This document shows, one piece after another, positions 17,623 through 29,699 of a DNA stretch of 64,000 nucleotides. Origin of the DNA: Paraescarpia echinospica (lineage: Eukaryota > Annelida > Polychaeta > Sabellida > Siboglinidae); the NCBI GenBank assembly GCA_020002185.1, contig CM034541.1, positions 45,453,428-45,517,427 on the forward strand. Direction: 5' to 3'. The translations under genes were made by a program, and so were the position numbers. The number at the start of each line of letters is the position of its first letter. The stretch's first letter is position 1. The notes under the pieces were generated by a model. That model had not been told where the DNA came from. It was given only the letters and a program-made list of their open reading frames with translations, and ran no database searches.

Positions 17623-18270
17623 TCAAACGGTCTCGCTCCCCTTCTTCGTCACGACCCGCGCCTCACGGACCGTATACGTATCCAGTATGCCACCCCACAC
17701 GACCTTGTGCACGGTCAACTCCAAGACGGTGCCAACCAGGCTCGCCACAAAGCTACTGCGCAACTGGTCGGGCAACAGGGCTGACACATGGTCGGCATTG
17801 TAATCGCCTATCGCCGAAATAGCTTCGTCGAACAGGGTGATCCAAATGCTGGCCTCCGTGTCGGCGTCCTTTTCGTCTTCCACCAAAACGCGCACCGAAA
17901 AATACGTCTTCGCCGTTGCCTGCATGCCGTGTACAGTGCACACCCGGCCACCACTTTCTAGGCCTCTCACTTTGCGCTTGCAAATGCCACAGCCCATGTA
18001 CGTGCATTTGCTTTTCCAAGCCACCCCAACGATTGTTAGGGGGGTAACAATCTTATACGTGCCATCGCACGCCAGCACGAACTCCTTCAACGACACTTCG
18101 GACGCACTCACCACGGCCTCGAAAGTAGGCGCTCCGTCGGCCGTCGGAAGCGCCTTCGCGCTGGCCTCCGACGCCGGCTTCGCTTTGCCACCAGACGCCA
18201 CCGTTGGCACCTCCCTCAGCTTGCTGCCTCTCTTTGGCGGCGCCTCTCCGTGCGCGACAGGCGGGGACAT
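17623..18270 (-). CDS. RPA-like zinc-ribbon/OB-fold protein (putative ssDNA-binding protein)
   Basis: 215 residues from the ATG at 18270. After a low-complexity N-terminus (1-50) there is a segment resembling the C-terminal DNA-binding domain of RPA70. It has C94-x2-C97-x13-C111-x2-H114 with KRKV between, followed by beta-strand-like TYFSVRVLVEDE and then SIWITLFDEAISAIG (141-155), which matches the RPA pattern of a strand ending in an LFD/LFN motif plus helix. A role in coating single strands during protein-primed replication is inference. A TATA box lies at 18352-18359. The gene is upstream of, and co-oriented with, the Cys-cluster gene and polymerase. Confidence 0.6.
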   Translation of the reverse strand: MSPPVAHGEAPPKRGSKLREVPTVASGGKAKPASEASAKALPTADGAPTFEAVVSASEVSLKEFVLACDGTYKIVTPLTIVGVAWKSKCTYMGCGICKRKVRGLESGGRVCTVHGMQATAKTYFSVRVLVEDEKDADTEASIWITLFDEAISAIGDYNADHVSALLPDQLRSSFVASLVGTVLELTVHKVVWGGILDTYTVREARVVTKKGSETV

Positions 18271-18350
18271 GATCAACAACGCTCTGCAACAACAAAACGG
18301 CAACGGTAGCAACACGACAGCGACAATATTTAGACGATCTCCGCTCGGTT

Positions 18351-18360
18351 CCTATATAAG
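18351..18360 (-). promoter_or_regulatory. TATA box of the RPA-like gene
   Basis: CTTATATAGG read leftward, about 80 bp before the ATG at 18270. With the box at 18620 it forms a divergent promoter region of roughly 260 bp. Confidence 0.65.
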
Positions 18361-18619
18361 CGCGTTGCACGCGGCCCGCACGCGGCCCCCGTGCACAAAC
18401 GCACGCGAGCCGCAAAGCAGCCGACTCTTACAAGGTTACTAAAACTGAAAAAAATCTCTCGGTCAGTCTAGTGCACTAACAGAATGCCACTTTTATTTCC
18501 TAATATAAAGTCACCATAAGATTCTCTAGACCCCACTGACTATTATAGACCGCTTAGTTTGCTCACATTTCACATTTAACGGTCGTTTTAAAGACTTACA
18601 AACAGTTACATAAGCGCTT

Positions 18620-18638
18620 TATATAAACAGTGACGTCA
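18620..18638 (+). promoter_or_regulatory. TATA box and perfect CRE of the right-end gene
   Basis: TATATAAA (18620-18627) is followed after three bases by the palindrome TGACGTCA (18631-18638), the consensus site for CREB/ATF factors. The ATG of the right-end gene is at 18723. A TATA/CRE pair resembles early promoters of small DNA viruses. Confidence 0.7.
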
Positions 18639-18722
18639 GCTCCTTATGTAAGGCTATGGCGTACGTGTCTAGGTGCCGCGCGCAAAACAGCGGCTCAACA
18701 ACTGCGCAATTCATTTCTCACT

Positions 18723-19981
18723 ATGGAGCCAACCGAACAAGTTGGTAATTATGCGGCCAATTCTCATCAGGCGCAAAACAGGTACGTTTTGCTAACTCAC
18801 CTAACACTGACTTTCATTGCTAACTCACCTAACACTGACTTTCATCACTCACTTTCTTTTATAACGTTCACTACCTATTTCTTTTATAACGTTCACTATT
18901 TTTACAGCGATCCGCCTCCCCAAAACGCCGGACTCGGTACGCCCCAAGTCGACGTGAATACGCCTCCCCAAGTCGACGTGATTGCGCCTCCCCAAGCCGC
19001 CGGAGATAGTGCTATTCCACCGCCTGCCTCTATGCGTCTACCCCCACCACAACGCCGCCCCGGCACAAGGTACGTTTAACGATAATAGCGCTTTTTTAAT
19101 TTACCTTTATTTGCAGACGCCTACTTTCGATAAAGGCTATAGCTGCTTTTCCGTTCGCCCCACTATTTACAAACGCCCCACTACCGACTTAATGTTTTTT
19201 TACAGGCCCTAACCTAAACAGAGACGCACCGTTACTTTAATACTTTTTTTCATACTTGCAGACGAAACATCGCCGGCTTCGATACCCTACATATAGGGAG
19301 CGGGCAAACCCTTGCGAGGCCCTCGCACCGAAACGGCTTCATTCATAAATCTCGAATAAATTTAACCCCAGGCGATCTGATTATGATAGATAGGAAGCCG
19401 CGCGCCGATCGACCTGGGGGCACATTGTACCTTGGACGTCGCCGACCACATCACACCCCTTAACACTGTTTCCTTCTCCACAGATGAACCCCCGCGCGCC
19501 AGTAGTCACTAATTGAACTTTTCCTCCTTCCCCCAGCCGACACATCTACGTGATCGACCCTAGTCTGGCACATGGACGCTACAATATCGGGCGGGGAATG
19601 ACAGTGCACTACATAGGACCTGCGCCCCACGCAATCACATTCACCTCGCCACGACGTCGCCCCCACCAGCCCCTGTTAGCCGTTGAGCCGCGCCGACGAG
19701 AAAAAGAACAAGAAGAAGAATCAGAAGAAGAAGAGCAGGCAGAAAATTTCGATGACGACTACAGTGGGTTCACTGATTTAGAATTTCTATATGCCGACAA
19801 CCCCCTACCAGAGGCGGCGGCGGAAGAGACTTTCACACAGCCATTCTCCTTTGCCGATATATTCCCACGCCCCCAAATTCTCCCCCCCTCATTTGCCCCA
19901 CCCGTCCCAGCGCATCTTTCCGTTCATTTAGGCTTTCCGCCACAACCCTCCAACCGGAACGGCTTTGGCCCACCCCCATGA
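18723..19981 (+). CDS. Alternatively spliced right-end gene, acidic product
   Basis: Exon 1 is 18723-18781 (donor GTACGT). Exon 2 is 18908-19069 (acceptor TTTTTACAG, donor GTACGT). Three candidate last exons follow: a 19117-19192, b 19262-19463, c 19537-19981, each after a good acceptor. All junctions are phase 2, so the three combinations give uninterrupted products of 98, 140 and 221 residues. Exon 2 holds three 24-bp repeats (APPQVDV-like). Exon c encodes a Glu-rich stretch and a DDDYSGFTDLEFLYADN segment resembling an acidic activation domain. No family recognised. A transcriptional or host-modulating early role is inference from position and promoter. Confidence 0.65.
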
Positions 19982-20006
19982 CCCCTTTCCGTCGTCAACT
20001 GTAACC

Positions 20007-20012
20007 AATAAA
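20007..20012 (+). terminator. Poly(A) signal of the right-end gene
   Basis: AATAAA 26 bp after the exon c stop, followed by TTTATTTCTC and GTGTTT. Confidence 0.75.
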
Positions 20013-20655
20013 ATTTATTTCTCACCGTTTCTCACTGTGTTTCCTTTCGCCTTCCAACGCACACACGAATATAGTTCCACCTACACATTTAGCCCACTCC
20101 ACCGGCCTTCCAAAATCACACACGAATATAACACACGATTAATTCCACCTATATTGCACCACCAAACACCAGCGGCCGCCAAAGCCACAGGCTTAATACA
20201 CGCGCACAGGCCCCCTATGACAGCGCCAGCCTCCAGCCGCCATAACGATATTGCACGCACATCAGAGGTCCCCAACTGTATTCCAACTCACACACGAAAC
20301 AAACCATCGAGCGCCAAAGCCACACACAGGCCAATCTGACAGCTCCGACCGCCCACTGCTATAACGATATTGCACCGCAATTGCACGCGTATCCATCAGC
20401 TGTGCCGCAGCCAGCGCTGACAGGCAATATCCACAGCGGCGCCACAACCTTATTACAAGCGCGTCTATGCGGGCCCCGAAAAACATTTATCCGGCCTCCC
20501 GTCAAACAATGCACATAAAATCCTACAGCCTGACATTCGACACCACCATTTGCCAGTGAGTCGTGAAAACCAGGCCACGCAATTGCCCTCCTGATCTCCA
20601 GCTCGTCAGGCGTAATCTAAACCGTGAGGCCCCACCTCCACCACCGCACCGGTCT
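20013..20655. other. AC-rich noncoding right arm of the Polinton
   Basis: No convincing gene. Imperfect CACACACGAATATA-type repeats occur near 20060, 20120 and 20285, with GCCGCCAAAGCCACA-like and GCGCCAAAGCCACA-like segments and several CACACGAA copies. Confidence 0.5.
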
Positions 20656-20695
20656 AGAAGCTTCTAGAAGGTTCTAGAAGGTTCTAGAACCTTCC
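20656..20695. promoter_or_regulatory. Eight-pentamer heat-shock element array
   Basis: GAA and TTC alternate at exactly 5-bp spacing: GAA at 20657, 20667, 20677, 20687 and TTC at 20662, 20672, 20682, 20692. This is eight contiguous inverted nGAAn units, the consensus binding array of heat-shock factor. The block is also a repeat of TTCTAGAAGG-like decamers. It lies about 190 bp inside the right TIR. Confidence 0.75.
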
Positions 20696-20864
20696 AGCGC
20701 GTCATTATTTTAAACTCGCTGATCTCCAGGGGTGTCACTTCACTCTAAAATCTTTCCCACCTCCCGTGCACGTAATGAATACTAATTGGTCTCTATTTAC
20801 TATTTTTTGTCGTTGCTAACGTTCTCCTCCGATAATTGCGCTACTCATTTGTTACTAATTAGTA

Positions 20865-20888
20865 TTTAATTAATTAATTAATTAATTA
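20865..20888. repeat. TTAA microsatellite at the inner edge of the right TIR
   Basis: About five ATTA/TTAA units directly abut the right terminal repeat. The left TIR is not followed by such a run. Confidence 0.8.
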
Positions 20889-20889
20889 C

Positions 20890-21105
20890 CCTATTTAGTA
20901 CCTGATTAGTCACTAGAGCTCGTCATTCACCCTATTTATTTCCTCTTTATTCAGTAGATGGCGACACCCTCTTTCTCATGACCCCCATCAATCACTTTTG
21001 ACGTTGCTAAATCATACTGGTAAAAAACGTAGGAATTCTACTTATAAAAAACTCAAAAGCCTTTGATCTTAGGTCACTTCCGGGGATGGCGAACCGCTTA
21101 CCACT
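20890..21105 (-). repeat. Right terminal inverted repeat
   Basis: Reverse complement of 4077-4298. Starting from the outer end it has a single AGT before GGTAAGCGG. Confidence 0.9.
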
Positions 21106-21111
21106 ACTGAC
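21106..21111. repeat. Right target-site duplication ACTGAC
   Basis: Identical to 4071-4076. Confidence 0.9.
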
Positions 21112-21850
21112 AGTGATGTTCAGGACACTGATGTGATGCTGCTAAAATTCGTGGAATTGCTGAATGATGACGCTGTATTACGAAAACTGAGATTAGCGTT
21201 GTACCCTCAAGTGCTGGCCGATAAGATCGACACCCTCACGCAGACAATCACTGACCTGAACTCGAAGCTTGAAACCAAAGAGCGCAGAATTGTAGCCCTC
21301 GAAGAAAAAGTTGGTCATCTTGAAAGTGAGTGCGATAACATTGAACAATATTCCAGACGATGCAACTTAAGGTTTCATGGAATCCCTGAAACTGGGGCGG
21401 GGGAGGACACAAAGTAGTGGAAACCATAAATGTAAAAATGGCAGTGACCCCCCAGTGACACAAGAGGACATTGTAGTCAGCCATAAGCTTGGCAAAAGGG
21501 CAGAAACAGGCGATCGACATCGTGTAGTCATTGTGCGATTCAACAGAGTTAACGTGCGAGACGAAGTCATACGGGCTAGAAGTCGATTGCGTAACAACGT
21601 CAGTGAAAACCAACACCAAATCTTCGTCAACGAGGATTTGACGCAGCGCCGCGCAGCGCTGGCTAGCGCTACAAGGCAGTTGAAACGTGCGAAGAAAATT
21701 GCTGACTGCTGGACATATAATGGGAAAGTGGTAATCAAGACATTAGCAAACACGATCAGGGTCATCCACACGCAGAACGATGTTTTGTTAATGTTTTATT
21801 ATGTTTGTTACACGAGACTGCGCAACGTGAGTCCACTGAGCGAGACGTGA
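21112..21850 (+). pseudogene. LINE ORF1, 3' part after the Polinton
   Basis: The frame interrupted at 4076 resumes here. It gives a heptad-rich coiled coil (KIDTLTQTITDLNSKLETKE) and then NIEQYSRRCNLRFHGIPE, a signature of RNA-binding ORF1 proteins of L1-like and many other LINEs. A stop at 21415-21417 and frameshifts around 21417-21460 precede an open tail with EDIVVSHKLGKR and RVVIVRFNRVNVRDEV. ORF1 proteins chaperone LINE RNA. This copy is mildly decayed even apart from the insertion. Confidence 0.8.
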
Positions 21851-23178
21851 TCTTCGCAGCGAGGTCAATTAAAAGAGAGAGAAGTCCTCTTTACTGGTTT
21901 TTTCTCTTTCTCTTCTTCTCCTTTCTCCTTCTCTCAAATTATAATATCTGTAAAGCTGACGTAAACACATGACAGCATTACGTCGACTTCTGCATAATGT
22001 TAAACTGTATTTTCTACTTTGATTCAGTGATTACATGCAAGTGTTATTGCAGTGCCATCGGAGATATTGGGAATATTATCAATGTATCTGGTGACATTCC
22101 TAGCTAGTTAGGCTGTTACTACATGCTGAACAATCAATCTACTTAAACTGCTCTATCTAAATTGCAAATGACTTGTTGTACTCTCGACTTTCAGTTTCTC
22201 TGTGGACACTTTTCAAGTGATTTTAGTAAAATAATATTTAGTGTTAGTGTTTCCTAGAAATATTAGCTCCAGCTCCTTGTGCACTGATGCACATCCCGTT
22301 AAACTGAAACTGTAATTTATTTTGTTTTCTTATGAAAATATATATTTTATAATTTTCTTTGAGTTGAATGCTAGTCATGTTGTTTTGTATATTTGTTAGT
22401 TGAAATAGTTGTACAGCTAATATATAAATACGTATGTATTTAATACATATAATTTAATAATATATTTTTCTCTTTTTTGTTGTTAGTAAAACGGATTTAC
22501 AAATATGATGTATCAATCTGAAATGAAAGCACTGTGTTAGTTATTGCACACGATGTAAATCGGTAGCTTCTTCGCAGATTTTTGTTTTTGTGAAATGTAA
22601 ACCTGTAGTCATATTACTATATATACACAGAAATAACTTTCAAGTATGTATATGTATGTGTGCGATTATATGTGTATAATTAAATCTTATCATATCACAG
22701 TAATAATGGTTAATGAAGCGAAATGCTTAACCTTGTATTGCACTATGTTTTACTGCTGTACTTTATATAAACAAAAACTTTAGCTTGTCACTGAACTTAT
22801 CTTAATACATGTATTCGTTATGTTGCTGTGAAATGCATTAGTATGTTACTACGGATACTCAGGTAATGTATCTGTGGCTTGTAAAACCGTTTTAATACTG
22901 TATGCTCTACACCTCTCCCATGACAAGGTCTTCTTGCATTAATTATGCAAATCATTCTTATTTTATGTTATTTTTTATATATATACCAAACTACAAGATG
23001 TCTATCTCAAACTGTTTTCACATTTACATGTTTAATCAATCTCACATTTACGTTCAGTGCATTACGTCTATAAAACTTACGACAGGCAATGCCACAAATA
23101 TATTTCTTTATCGGTATATGCATATATCATAATTTGTTGAACACTCATTCACACATACAAATATAATAACAAATACAT
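21851..23178. other. AT-rich spacer between LINE ORF1 and endonuclease ORF
   Basis: No gene seen. The composition changes sharply to AT-rich, so the endonuclease/RT part that follows could belong to a second LINE rather than the one carrying ORF1. Confidence 0.5.
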
Positions 23179-25895
23179 ATGATAAATACCAAATTATATA
23201 AAGGCATGACATTAGACGATACGTTCCTCTCCTTTTTAGGAGGTATTAATAACAATGACTTAATTAACATCTTAGACACAAATGATGTTGAAAATTATGA
23301 ACCTCAACTAATACGTCGGTCATCATATTATGACTTTGATAAGTTTAGCAAACTTACACAGATAAACACTACGCGATTTAGTATCTTAAGCACTAACATT
23401 CAATCAATAAATTCTAAATTTAACGAACTGGAAGCTTTTGTAGAAGAGCTAAGTAGTAACAATTTTTTATTTAATTTCATCTACTTACAAGAAACTTGGA
23501 AATCAGAAAACGATGACCTATCACAGTTTTTCTTACGTGGTTATGACTGTTTAGCTCAAGGTAAGACGTGCAGTAACAAAGGAGGGCTAATAATATATGT
23601 TGACAACAAATATAGATCAGAGGTTATATTAAATGTAAACATGTACGAACACTGGGAAGGGATGATAGTCCAAATAAATGGTGGTAATCTATCTAAGAGC
23701 ATAACCATCGGAAACATATATAGACCTCCACAAACTTCTAATGATAACATAAATGCTTTTATAAATGAATTTACTTCTATAATATCATCAATGGAAAACA
23801 ATTGTAATAACAATCTCATTATCACAGGAGATTTTAATATAAATTTGCTTAAATTAAATGAAAATAATGCATATAGTAACTTTTTTGACACCATAATATC
23901 ACACAGCCTTTACCCGCAAATGACTCTTCCTACTAGATTTACTAGAACAAATGGTACTTTAATAGATAATTTCTTTTGTAAACTTAATAAATCTATATTG
24001 GAGAATACTGCAGGGATTTTAATCAGCCGTATTTTATATTCATCAACGTCTCATTAAAGATTGAACCTCCACCTAAATATGTTAAACTAAATATACTAAA
24101 TGAAGAGGCAATGCATAAAGTTAAACACGAAATTAAATCTAATAAGCTAAATAAAAATATAAATGCAGACACAAATTTAAATTATGATATAATCTACGAA
24201 GAAATTATACGGGCAAAAAATAAGCATATGCAAACTAAGCTGGTGAAATTTAATAAATATAAACATAAAAGATCAACGTGGATTACACAAGGATTGCTAA
24301 AATATATTCAATATCGAGACAAACTCTATAAACAATTAAAATTGACACAACCAAATTCGACAAGCTATAAAGCTATTAATATTAATCTAAAAACTTATAA
24401 TACGATATTAAAGAAAAATATTCGTGCAGCCAAACAAGTGTATTTTGAACAAAGATTTAATCGATTTAAATATGATATAAAAAATACCTGGAAAGTTTGA
24501 ATGAATTTCTTTCAAAAAATCGTACAAACCGTAGATTACCATTATTTTTTTTTTATAGAAAATGGTACAAAAATAACTGATAAAAAGGATATTGCAAACA
24601 AATTTAATAATTATTTTACAAATATAGGTCAGACCATCGCACAAGGTATTAAATATAAAGGTAACAAAAACTATAGTTATTATTTAAACAAAAACGTTAA
24701 TTCTCTATTTACGTTTCAGAGTGTTGATGAAGAGACTATTAGGAAAACTATTAATAATCTTAAAAAAAAAACAGCTCTGGATTTGACGGCATTTCATCAA
24801 AATTGCTCAAGATAATTGAGCCTGCAATTATAAAATCATTAAAGCTGTTAATAAACCAAGTTTTAAAATCCGGGATATTCCTAAACAAACTAAAAATTGC
24901 AAAAGTGATTCTTATATTTAAGAAAGACGATCCATCTTTATTTGAAAATTACATACCAATTTCCCTTCTTCCCTTCCCTTATTTAATTTCGTCATGTACG
25001 CTGATGACACCACATTATCTAGCTCTTTAAAATGTCATAACAACAACAACAACAACACATGCAACAAAAGTACAGAATCCTTAATAAGTGAAGAACTTTT
25101 TAAAGTTACTGAATGGCTAAACATAAATAAATTATCTTTAAATAAAAGCAAATCAAAATACATGATTTTTCATATGCTTAATAAACGCATGCAGACTCTT
25201 ACGCTTAAATAGATAATATAAATATTGAAAGAGTAGATGAATTTAACTTTCTAGGATTGACTTTAGACACTAACCTAAATTGGAAAAAACACACTGAGAA
25301 AATTTCAAATAAGTGCTCCAAAACAATTGGCATAATAAACAGATTAAAATATGTATTACCTTTAGATATAAAAGTGTTGTTATATAACACATTAATATTA
25401 TCTCATATCAATTATTGTACCATGGTTTGGGGATACCAAATAAATAGAATTACAAAAATTCAAAAAAAAGCCATGCGAATAATAACCTTAAATAAATATA
25501 ACTCACACACGGAACCACTTTAAAAAAAACTTAAACTACTAAAAGTAGAAGACATATTAAAGTTACATAAATTAAAATTTTACTTTAAATACATCCATAA
25601 AATGTTACCTTCTTATTTACTTAACTGGCAAATTATCCCAAGTGTAAACATACATAATTATAATACTCGTGAAAAAAATTATATACATACTTTTAGAACT
25701 AAGCATAAATTTGCAATGAAATGTCTCAAATACAGCCTACCACATGCTATAAATGACACCCCCGATATAATCAAAGACAAAATATATACTCACAGTTTGC
25801 GAGGCTTCTCATTTTATATACAAACATACTTGTTACACAAATATAATGATTCATGCACTCTATCAAATTGCTACACATGTCAACAGAACCATTAA
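23179..25895 (+). pseudogene. AT-rich LINE ORF2: AP endonuclease and deleted reverse transcriptase
   Basis: 23179-24057 encodes an APE-type endonuclease with LSTNIQSINSKFNEL, YLQETW, GGLIIYVDN and ITGDFNINLL, the residues for metal binding and nicking. Frames 24111-25523 carry RT pieces. The NYIPISLLP box near 24950 is followed within about 40 bp by MYADDTTL (24994), although these boxes are normally well over 100 residues apart, so the RT palm core is deleted. Thumb segments (LNKSKSKYMIFH, LDTNLNWKKH) follow. Dead element. Confidence 0.85.
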
Positions 25896-26313
25896 ATACA
25901 ATACATTTGATGCTAGTTTCAGGCAACCAGCACACATACAAACATACATTCTCACATAAAACAAGCACTCCCAAAAAACATACTTGAGATAGACACCTTG
26001 TAAAATTATGACCACATAAATTATCACGTAAATAGGGTGGCGTCTATGATAGCGACAATTGTGTCTTAATAGAAGTCACCGACCCCGATTGAATAAGCTA
26101 TATGATTAATATCTATGGTACACCAATACCACAATAGATGTACATGCGTTTGTATCTATTTTCCGAATAGTATGTTGAACATATAATGATATACGTTTAT
26201 GTATGTCTGCATAATGTTTATATTTGTTGTTTATTACAGCATAAGTGATGTTCAAAAACCAATTAATTGTGTACCTATATGGAGTCAAATAAACGTTATG
26301 TTATGTTATGTTA
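25896..26313 (+). mobile_element. LINE 3' UTR and TTATG tail
   Basis: Noncoding sequence ending in three TTATG repeats (about 26296-26312), the short tandem tail typical of CR1-group LINEs. NIDO intron sequence resumes after it. Confidence 0.7.
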
Positions 26314-26604
26314 AGTTTCCACAAAAACAACCCTCTGCACTCGGGCTAAATACAACTGCCTCTGCAACATGCTGCCAATAATTTGCTGGTTTTGGGTAAC
26401 AACATATATACAACATCCATTAAAATCGACTGTCGAATGATTGATTGTTGAATGTTCCGTTGAGCTCACCTCGGTCGGAATGCCGCCTAAGCCGTTTTCA
26501 TCACCTCCACTCGCCTTTCCGGTTGTCCACGCGATGTCGCCGTAGTTGTAGATCACGTAGGACGAACGTCTGTACGCCACCAGCACCACTTGGAACGTGT
26601 TCAT

Positions 26605-27758
<1,154 letters not shown>

Positions 27759-28679
27759 TATCGCCATATTATATAAGTTCAAATAAATACCGGTGTTTCA
27801 TCATTTCCGCCGAAGTATGTGACTCGGTGCCACGTAGCAATGTACATCCATTTAGCCGTGAAGGAGATTCCAAACGCCTTACTCACGTGTGCGGACGCCA
27901 TGGCGAAAAAAACTTTGATCCGTCATCTCTCTGTCAATATGCCGATGGTCGTCACATGTAATAATATAGCATAACATTTATAATAACATAGCGTGGTTTC
28001 ACTAACAATTTGCTGAAATATAAATAACGGTATTACGTCAGTAGAACCTTTTAGAAGAACTATGCATAAAGAAATAAACAAATACAGAAAATACATATGT
28101 ATAAGAAACGTTGATTGACATAACAAGATGTTTAGAGTGAGCAGAAAGTCTTCCACACTTGTTCGCATAGAAAATGTATGTATTTTTGTTTCATTTACCA
28201 AAGGGGTCATCTCAGCACGTCCGTTGTCAGACGAAATTATTATCGTTTGAGAGAGAGGGTTCAGAGAGAGCTTCATCTGGCGTCGAACTTCGATATTATA
28301 CTCTTCCGATCGATACTATTAATATAACAATATCATCACATCAATGTTTATTATTACAAACTTTCGTCTGATAAGGGGATGGGGGTTGAGGCCAGATGAA
28401 AATAATTGTGTCTGATATCGGACGTCGACGTTCTGAGAAGATCAGTAAACCTTAGACAAGGGAAAGTGTATGATTTCAGAGAGCTGCAAACAAGTACAGC
28501 AGTAACAGGTGAGGTACACGTAGTAGATTAGACCGTTCCTCGTCGTGTCTACGTCCGACCAGTACGTGCAATCAGTGGTTCTCCTCTCAGTGGAAACCAA
28601 TCCGGGGTGAATGTTGGGATTGCCTTTTTGAAGGATATCAAACCGTTCGTGTTGATCTAAAGAAAAGGAAACATTCAAG

Positions 28680-29380
28680 TGATATAAGTCATACGTATAT
28701 AACTATGTACGTAATTTAGGAACGACCCCATAATCTTTGGAAACATTCCCTATCGTATCGGATCGGACATTTAAAGCATGTTTTGAAATTTTTCTCGAAC
28801 AACATAAATTATATACCTAATTCGATCAGTAAGTTAGTAACAATTTTATTTCAGTCTCACGCATGCCATGTTTGAATGTAATAAAATATGAACATGACTA
28901 AATTATATACAAAACAGTTACTAACAGCCGATCACTGACGGCTGATTAAATAAGTGAGATTGATATAACAACAATAAAAACATTCCACAAAGACAAATAG
29001 TTAATTTGGTATCAAATATGTACAAATCAAGTCGGGAAATGTAGTATGCCCCATTCAAACACTCATAGATCATATCGCTGTAAAGGACGTCCTAAGAAAA
29101 TTTGAGTTGAAGGTTAGTCTTAAAACGGCATTCGACATTGTTGTCGTTAAATGATGTAGCAGCAAGTTCACAGGGCTGTTATACACAACCAAAGTTCCGT
29201 TCCCCACTTAGTGCGGTTTTGTACTATTATTTAGTACTATATTGTTCATACTAAATACGTTGAAAGTACGTTACGTTTAGTAAGCTCAAAACACCGTTCA
29301 CAGGTTTAAACTTGCGATCGCGAAATGGTAAAATTGTACACAAAACATTCATATTCAAAACATACTCTATTAGAAATATT
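28680..29380. other. First intron of the leftward NIDO copy
   Basis: No coding pattern or recognisable repeat. Confidence 0.4.
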
Positions 29381-29587
29381 GTTGAAGTCGGCTGGGATAA
29401 CTGCAGGACCCTTTCATTTTCGGCCTCTTTTTGCATGCCAAAGCCGAACGGGTACAGGTGTATGGGCGCAGGCAGCGGTTCCGTCATCAAGCCAGCTGCC
29501 AGCGCATCGCAGAGCGCCAGCAATGAGACTTGGTGTGCAACCATCCTGTCGATGTTCCGATACTGCCGTCGTTGGACACTGGCCCGA

Positions 29588-29596
29588 GTTATATAC
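29588..29596 (-). promoter_or_regulatory. TATA box of the leftward NIDO copy
   Basis: GACGAGTATATAA read leftward is followed by CCAACGACGGCAGTATCGG. This matches the promoter and 5' UTR of the rightward gene (GACGAGAGTATATATTC, then CCAACGACAGCAGTATCGG), so the promoters were duplicated with the genes. Confidence 0.7.
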
Positions 29597-29699
29597 TCGT
29601 CACCTGACCGAATTTTCACGTATCTTTGAACAATGTTTAACAAATACCTGTTATGCTGATGCATATAATTTTCTTGACGTCATCATGACTTTTTAATTA

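Larger units (their letters stand above)
4077..21105. mobile_element. Polinton/Maverick (adintovirus-like) DNA element, 17.0 kb
   Basis: The ends are inverted repeats beginning AGT and flanked by ACTGAC. Inside lies the Polinton hallmark set: A32-type packaging ATPase, retrovirus-like integrase with chromodomain, penton-like and major capsid proteins, adenain-type cysteine protease and protein-primed family B polymerase. The element therefore carries a virion-morphogenesis module as well as replication and integration genes. The left and central part (about 4.4-18.4 kb) is visibly GC-rich against AT-rich host DNA. It is nested in LINE ORF1, which itself sits in the NIDO paralog intron. The near-identical TIRs suggest recent insertion. 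Integrase and penton genes are interrupted, so this copy is probably not autonomous as read. Confidence 0.95.

Noticed and set aside
29251..29664. 137-codon leftward ORF as an independent gene
   Set aside because: Its internal ATG, promoter and 5' UTR match exon 1 of the NIDO gene, so it is the first exon of the leftward paralog.
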